From: Gammaproteobacteria bacterium
GTDB lineage: Bacteria; Pseudomonadota; Gammaproteobacteria; Pseudomonadales; Pseudohongiellaceae
Assembly (NCBI GenBank): GCA_003514305.1
Contig: DORE01000164.1
Location: forward strand, 1-17,996
DNA length: 17,996 nt
Direction: 5' to 3'
Positions 13,703 to 17,996 of the stretch are shown here, in pieces (position 1 is the first letter of the stretch; each line of letters begins with the position of its first letter). The notes beneath the pieces were generated by a model. The model made no database searches, was not told where the DNA came from, and saw nothing but the letters and a program-made list of their open reading frames with translations. Made by a program: the position numbers and the translations under genes.

Positions 13703-16138
13703 TCAATTCGCCGGATTCAACTGTAGCGTTTCAAACAGCACGGTTTCTATCTTGGCCCTCGAGTAGAACGCTGGGAATGCCTGGTCTTTAGCCCACAGTT
13801 CAAACAGATTGGCATACAGTGGACTATCAGGGTCTCCTGACTGCCCGGGCGCATTCATCCCAAGGGTATTATCCCAATCGCGTGTGTCAACGAATATTCT
13901 GAAGGAAGCGCCAGTGGTCTGATTATCACCACTGCCGGTGTTGCCCAGAGTAAAACTGTTACCCCCCCTGGGAGCCGGCCCGATATCGAGCTGGGCCCTT
14001 AAATCTTCGCTGACTGCCGGGCTAAGCGGGTGACGAATTAGCACATGCTTGTAGTCAGCCTGACCATAGATCCAGTCCTCCACGCTCGGGCCCAGCTTTT
14101 CTCGTAAATTTTCGACGCCCTCAGAAAGGGTGCGCAGCAAAAATGCATCCCGCCCAGCTAGCGGATCGCGCCCAAAATCTCCATCCGGTGCCAGTAATAT
14201 ATCAATGGTTTTTTTCATGCCAACAGTGAGAAAGTCCTGTGCTTCAGCGGGGACTTTCAACTCATTTATGTTGTCAAGCAGCTGGCGCTCAAAAGCCACA
14301 TAAATACCCGCGGTCACGGAATCACGATCGAGCACAAAATCCCAGTCGAGCAACATGCGACGGGCCTGTTCAACCTGCGGATCAGCAGCACGCAGCTCCT
14401 TAAAAAAGGGCACCAGACTGCGCGCAGGGATTGACAGATAGTCATGCTGGAGGGTCATCATATCGGACATATTAAATTTGCGCCCAGACGCCAACACCTC
14501 GCTACCACGGGCCCAGCGATAAGGGTCAGTCCAGGTATACCCGATGGCATCAAGAAACTCGAAATCTGGCGGCGTGTAGTTGCTGTTTGAAGTTTCAATG
14601 AAGCCACGCTCGGGATTTAAATCATTTGGTTTCGCTCTGATAGGCAAATAACCGTCCCACTCATAGCGGCCATCCCCGGGCACCGGGACCATACCGCTGA
14701 AATTGCGTCGAATTGGCGCAATGCCGACTGCCTGCCATCCGATGTTTCGCTTACGATCTGCCCAAATCATGTTCTCGCCAGGAATGTTGCTGTAATTAGA
14801 AGCATCACGAAATTCCTCCCAAGTCCGGGCCTGGTCCATCCTCAAAGAGGCCAGGTACGGCGCTCCACCAAATTCCATCCACGCTGGTTTCACCGCATAA
14901 GCGAGATTCTTTTCTGTGTCCTCAAATACCACTGGGCCGTGCCTCGTATATTTCAACCGGACAAGTGCAGGTTCTTGACCTCGAACAGGTATACTCTCCT
15001 CAATGATAGACATTGGTTCCCACATACCGTTGTGGCGATATTCATCAGGGTTATCAGGGTCAATGTCATAGACATATAGATCCTCGCCGTCCGTGTTGAA
15101 CACCGTAAGGCCCCAGGCTCCAAATTCATTATGGCCGATAGAGATCCCCGGTATCGTAGGTTCACCACCGCCAATCACGTTCCATCCCGGTCCGACCAGA
15201 TGCGCCCAATACCGCAGGGATGGAGACGATTGTGCCCGGTGCGGATCATTAATCATCATCGGCCAGCCATCCTGTGTCAGGTCACCGCTTACAACCCAGT
15301 TGTTACTGCCAATATCATCAAGGTCGAAGCGCTTAACCAACTCTGATTCCAGTTCCAGCGTCGCAGCTAACTGTTCGAACGCCTTCGAATCGTTACGAGC
15401 AGACGCAACGGCAATATCTGATGGCTCAAAGCGTATGTTCCGTCTGAAGGCGGTATACAGCCGGAGGATGTCATTCTGAAGCAGCGAATCACAGTCGATC
15501 ATGGGGTCCAGGCTCAGATCAGGCTGGTGGGGGTGGAAGTATTGCAGCGCGCGCACTTGCTCCTCGCCAATTGCGCAAACGGCTCTGCCTATGTTCATTT
15601 CTAGGCCGATATTGCCCAGCAATCCTTGGTGTCGAGAAATAACGACCTCTTCTGTCCAATGCTTTGGCTCTATACCCAGCAATTTGAACGGCAAGGGAAG
15701 GTCCTCAGGATCTTGCATGACCTGATCGATGAGGGCGTTCACTCCTTGGACAAAAGCGCCAATGATGTCTGAACCATTGGGGTGGTAGTGCAGCAACTCT
15801 TCTCTCATCGCGCCACGAAATTTGAACAGCCGAGCACCATGGTCCCGTTCAATCGCCTTGGGCCCAAGAATTTCTGCCGTAGTCCCGGTTGCCCTTGCCC
15901 GCCAAATTTCAAATTGGAACAGGCGATCACGTGCTGCGCTGTACCCTTGTGCAAAGAACAGGTCGTGCTCAGTCTCAGCGTAGATATGAGATATCCCCCA
16001 ATGATCCTTGAGAATTTCCACGGGCTGCTGCAAACCCTCAACCTCTAGTATCTGCCGCGTTTGAGCTGAAACGGGGAATGAACTGATAAGCAGCAACATC
16101 AAGAAACAAATCGAACGCGGAGCCCTTCGGAACATCAT
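13703..16138 (-). CDS. Penicillin acylase family (S45) Ntn hydrolase, exported
   Basis: This 811-residue precursor belongs to the N-terminal nucleophile amidases that cleave amide bonds of beta-lactam side chains, acyl-homoserine lactones or other N-acyl compounds in the periplasm. It has a signal peptide (hydrophobic ICFLMLLLISSF, cleavage after VSA at about 25) and an alpha-chain region with AQGYSAARDRLFQFEIWR (63-80). Autoproteolysis is predicted before Ser278 (DDIG-SNNW), which becomes the beta-chain nucleophile. Conserved His300 follows in INDPHRA, then ENMIWADRKRNIGW (455-468) and PRGGNSFTLGN near the C-terminus. Length is normal for the family. The start has two adjacent ATGs and GAGGA a few bases upstream, inside the end of the ACT gene; the gap between the genes is 2 bp, so translation is coupled. 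Whether it is a quorum-quenching acylase cannot be read from sequence. Confidence 0.93.
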   Translation of the reverse strand: MMFRRAPRSICFLMLLLISSFPVSAQTRQILEVEGLQQPVEILKDHWGISHIYAETEHDLFFAQGYSAARDRLFQFEIWRARATGTTAEILGPKAIERDHGARLFKFRGAMREELLHYHPNGSDIIGAFVQGVNALIDQVMQDPEDLPLPFKLLGIEPKHWTEEVVISRHQGLLGNIGLEMNIGRAVCAIGEEQVRALQYFHPHQPDLSLDPMIDCDSLLQNDILRLYTAFRRNIRFEPSDIAVASARNDSKAFEQLAATLELESELVKRFDLDDIGSNNWVVSGDLTQDGWPMMINDPHRAQSSPSLRYWAHLVGPGWNVIGGGEPTIPGISIGHNEFGAWGLTVFNTDGEDLYVYDIDPDNPDEYRHNGMWEPMSIIEESIPVRGQEPALVRLKYTRHGPVVFEDTEKNLAYAVKPAWMEFGGAPYLASLRMDQARTWEEFRDASNYSNIPGENMIWADRKRNIGWQAVGIAPIRRNFSGMVPVPGDGRYEWDGYLPIRAKPNDLNPERGFIETSNSNYTPPDFEFLDAIGYTWTDPYRWARGSEVLASGRKFNMSDMMTLQHDYLSIPARSLVPFFKELRAADPQVEQARRMLLDWDFVLDRDSVTAGIYVAFERQLLDNINELKVPAEAQDFLTVGMKKTIDILLAPDGDFGRDPLAGRDAFLLRTLSEGVENLREKLGPSVEDWIYGQADYKHVLIRHPLSPAVSEDLRAQLDIGPAPRGGNSFTLGNTGSGDNQTTGASFRIFVDTRDWDNTLGMNAPGQSGDPDSPLYANLFELWAKDQAFPAFYSRAKIETVLFETLQLNPAN

Positions 16139-16140
16139 GA

Positions 16141-16575
16141 TTATCCTCTATTGGTTAGGGCTGGATCAGTTTGCTGATCTGCCAAATTTTTCAATAAGTC
16201 CAGTGCTTCAGTAGCTTTTTCACTAGGCACAAAAATATGATCGTGATAGTGCGCAGCGATGATGTTGGCCGGTATCGCATGAGCGGCCAGTCTGGCGGAC
16301 ACAGCAGCTGTCAGACCGATGGCATCGAGGCTAGAATGCACGCTTAGGGTGATGCCTTTGAACACTCCATGGTAGACCAAATCTTCTGCATCAGCGTGCT
16401 GCTGGGGAATGAGGATACTGAGTCCCTCCGATTCGGCGAATGTTGCAAGCGGATTCAGCCTAGACAGACTCTTCCGCGCGGGCTTTGTGACCGTACAGAA
16501 AACGTAATCCCCTTCAAGTAGCTTCGGGTCCATGGCGATGAGTAATTCATCGAGGTCAGTTTCGCCTGACAACAT
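16141..16575 (-). CDS. ACT-domain protein (DUF2241/ACT_7 type)
   Basis: A 144-residue soluble protein with two ACT-like halves. The first is GETDLDELLIAMDPKLLEGD (residues 4-23) leading to YVFCTV. The second is VYHGVFKGITLSVHSSLDAI (67-86), followed by GLTAAVSARLAAHAIPANII and HDHIFVPSEKATEAL. Related proteins are described as small amino-acid-binding ACT proteins of unsettled role. GGGAGGG lies 3 bases before the ATG at 16575. It is the first gene of a two-gene operon with the penicillin-acylase family enzyme, stop and start being 2 bp apart. The pairing suggests the pair may respond to an amino acid or act on N-acyl amino acids, which is inference only. Confidence 0.87.
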   Translation of the reverse strand: MLSGETDLDELLIAMDPKLLEGDYVFCTVTKPARKSLSRLNPLATFAESEGLSILIPQQHADAEDLVYHGVFKGITLSVHSSLDAIGLTAAVSARLAAHAIPANIIAAHYHDHIFVPSEKATEALDLLKNLADQQTDPALTNRG

Positions 16576-16820
16576 ATACCCTCCCTATTATCTGAACGCA
16601 GACACTGCCGCCAATTTGCGAGCGCCGGCAACCAACCGTTTATCACATTCGTCGTTGCCCTATTTAAGCCCAGCGGTAATGTTCTGTCCTCTCTATTTTG
16701 TCGCGGCTTTACAGACCATATTATCTGTTGTAAACCAGAGCATTCATAGCTCCATCATCAGCTGTTAAGCGCAAATACTGTTATTCTCCCTGCGGTAGCT
16801 GCATACGTTTACTGGGCCAC

Positions 16821-17636
16821 TTAGTCCGTGCCAATAAACTGGCGCATCACAGTTAGCACCTCATCAGGCTTGAACAGGTGCCCGCCCTGATCCGCAAATC
16901 TTTTCAACGCTGAATCATCTGGAAAACTGAAATATTCGCCGCTTCCATGCTGCGCACGGCATTCGAGAGTTTTGCCTTTGTCCAATACCTCGACCGCTTC
17001 AAGTATACGAGCGCACCCAAGGTCATAGAGTGACAGGACATGCCATAAATACGACCGCCCGTTCTGGACTGGAAGGCGTGTAGTCGCAACGATACGGCCC
17101 GTGTCTATCGAACTGTCCTCGATAAAATGCAGGGTCGTCCCGATTTCAGACTCCTTGTTCAACAATGCCCAGAATGTAGCCATGACCCCTCTATAGCAAG
17201 GCAATAAACCGGAATGCAGGTTCAGCACCCCATGCTTAGGAAGCGCAATGGCCAACTCATGAAGAATCACACCGTAGCGTATAGACAGCACTAAATCGGG
17301 TTTTGATTCAGCGTAACGCTCATGCCCGGCAGCATCGTTAATCGCGGTCAGCGTACTAACACCCCCGAAGATCCGCTCTCCTAATTGCTCAAAGCTAAGG
17401 AGTGTTTGACAGCTGCGCGAGGGAGCCATGACGCTGGGATCCAGAAAAGGCGCGATCAAACTATTCAAAATATCCTGCTCCACAAATTGCAGATGCTGAA
17501 GAGGGGCGGACAGCGGTTTACTGCCAACTCGTGCGGAAAGAAAAACTGTCACTTGATGGTCAGCCAGTCCGGGGATCAACCGATTCAGTGCGAAACAACT
17601 TGCAAGGTCTCGATTCGTGAGAATGGTAATGTTCAT
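16821..17636 (-). CDS. Stand-alone formyltransferase-family protein
   Basis: A 271-residue protein of the Fmt/PurN formyltransferase fold, which moves a formyl group from 10-formyl-tetrahydrofolate to an amine. The catalytic triad is intact: Asn139 and His141 in GVLNLHSGLLPCYRG, and Asp178 in EDSSIDTGRIV. Ala/Leu-rich helices and a GTTLHFIED strand fit the fold. The N-terminal opening MNITILTNRDLASCFALNRL and the insert at about 57-95 are unlike Fmt or PurN, and the C-terminal tRNA-binding domain of Fmt is absent. The acceptor is unknown; relatives act on sugar amines, peptides or siderophore amines. The ribosome-binding site is weak (GGAAG about 9 bases upstream). It is 162 bp downstream of the ABC ATPase gene on the same strand and has no sugar-biosynthesis neighbours. 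Confidence 0.85.
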   Translation of the reverse strand: MNITILTNRDLASCFALNRLIPGLADHQVTVFLSARVGSKPLSAPLQHLQFVEQDILNSLIAPFLDPSVMAPSRSCQTLLSFEQLGERIFGGVSTLTAINDAAGHERYAESKPDLVLSIRYGVILHELAIALPKHGVLNLHSGLLPCYRGVMATFWALLNKESEIGTTLHFIEDSSIDTGRIVATTRLPVQNGRSYLWHVLSLYDLGCARILEAVEVLDKGKTLECRAQHGSGEYFSFPDDSALKRFADQGGHLFKPDEVLTVMRQFIGTD

Positions 17637-17798
17637 CTAGGATTACTTCCACAATAAGGTGTGAGGATAGAGCCGCGCCCTGTGATTCTTGACTAACCAA
17701 TCAGCCTAAATTGATAAAACTTAATCGTAGTGATTCAGTCCTCATCGCAAACAGTCAAACTTGACATTAAAAGCCGCCCTGGCAGCGCTATCGCCCTA

Positions 17799-17996
17799 TT
17801 ACAGATCATGTTGAATCAAGCTATGAGTGGTTTCTCCGATCGAAACGAACTCCAGTTTCTGATTTATGCAAGCGGGCCACTCTTCGGAGAGGTGACTGAC
17901 GAAAATCAGCCGCGTGCGAGTCTGGCTTGCAATCAGGTCAAGAATTCCGAGAATCAACTGCCTATGGTAATCGTCCAGACCCACACACGGCTCGTC
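17799..17996 (-). CDS. ModF/PhrA-like ABC ATPase (partial, C-terminal 65 residues)
   Basis: Only the last 65 codons are inside the window; the frame is open at the right edge. It begins in the Walker B motif (DEPCVGLDDYHRQ), then has the switch-histidine segment RLIFVSHLSEEWPACINQ and LEFVSIGE. The pattern FVSH-x-E-x-x-PACI-x-x-LEFV is the hallmark of the C-terminus of ModF/PhrA-type proteins with two fused ABC domains. In E. coli ModF lies next to molybdate transport genes, but its role is unclear. Whether this protein has two ABC domains cannot be seen here. I withhold the gene symbol because only the tail is visible. Confidence 0.75.
   Translation of the reverse strand, partial: DEPCVGLDDYHRQLILGILDLIASQTRTRLIFVSHLSEEWPACINQKLEFVSIGETTHSLIQHDL

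Noticed and set aside
15093..15479. Plus-strand 128-codon frame inside the acylase gene
   Set aside because: It lies fully antisense to conserved penicillin-acylase sequence and has no recognisable domain.
16588..16615. TTGGCG-N16-GATAAT as a promoter for the ACT/acylase operon
   Set aside because: The -10 box would put the transcript start inside the ribosome-binding site, leaving no usable leader.
1..17996. Molybdenum gene cluster linking moeA (left edge) with the ModF-like ATPase (right edge)
   Set aside because: They are 17 kb apart with unrelated genes between, and the ModF-like tail alone does not prove a molybdate role.
1..17996. CRISPR array, tRNA, rRNA, insertion sequence or toxin-antitoxin pair
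   Set aside because: No regularly spaced repeats, RNA-gene signatures, transposase motifs or paired small genes were seen on either strand.

Overview
This window most likely comes from a gammaproteobacterium, probably an aerobic marine or aquatic one. The main clue is the divergent ssb/uvrA pair (2040-5533), a classic gammaproteobacterial arrangement. The UvrA is 940 residues long and its zinc-finger cysteines fall at the same positions as in E. coli. Several exported enzymes (M14 peptidase, penicillin-acylase family hydrolase, haem/copper protein, phosphatase) fit a Gram-negative with an active periplasm. Lineage is inferred from gene content only. No tRNA, rRNA, CRISPR array, insertion sequence or phage gene was seen.

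Layout. 1-2501 (minus strand): the N-terminal part of moeA (molybdenum cofactor synthesis, cut by the window edge), an RmlD-like SDR protein that lacks its catalytic lysine, and ssb. 2711-5533 (plus): uvrA. 5679-7310 (minus): an exported M14 zinc carboxypeptidase with a GTG start. 7778-9169 (plus): a GlpT/UhpT-like MFS transporter of AT-rich composition with homopolymer tracts, divergent from the peptidase across a 467-bp spacer that carries direct and inverted repeats. 9170-9811: mostly non-coding. 9812-11671 (plus): a three-part exported protein (redoxin-like domain, haem c motif, copper type II monooxygenase-like domain) with a strong terminator.

From 11.7 to 13.7 kb the sequence is gene-poor and decaying. 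It holds the remnant of a VOC/glyoxalase-family gene (minus), one intact exported phosphatase-like gene, and a fragment of a DmeF-type cation diffusion facilitator (plus). From 13703 to 16575 (minus) lies a two-gene operon: an ACT-domain protein translationally coupled to an 811-residue penicillin-acylase family Ntn hydrolase. At 16821-17636 (minus) is a stand-alone formyltransferase with an intact Asn-His-Asp triad. The right edge has the C-terminus of a ModF/PhrA-like ABC ATPase (minus).

The genes do not form one pathway. Apart from the ssb/uvrA divergon and the ACT/acylase operon, this looks like ordinary chromosome with accessory genes and gene decay between housekeeping genes. The most unusual protein is the redoxin/cytochrome c/copper monooxygenase-like fusion. 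Its mature form has only two cysteines, both in the haem motif.
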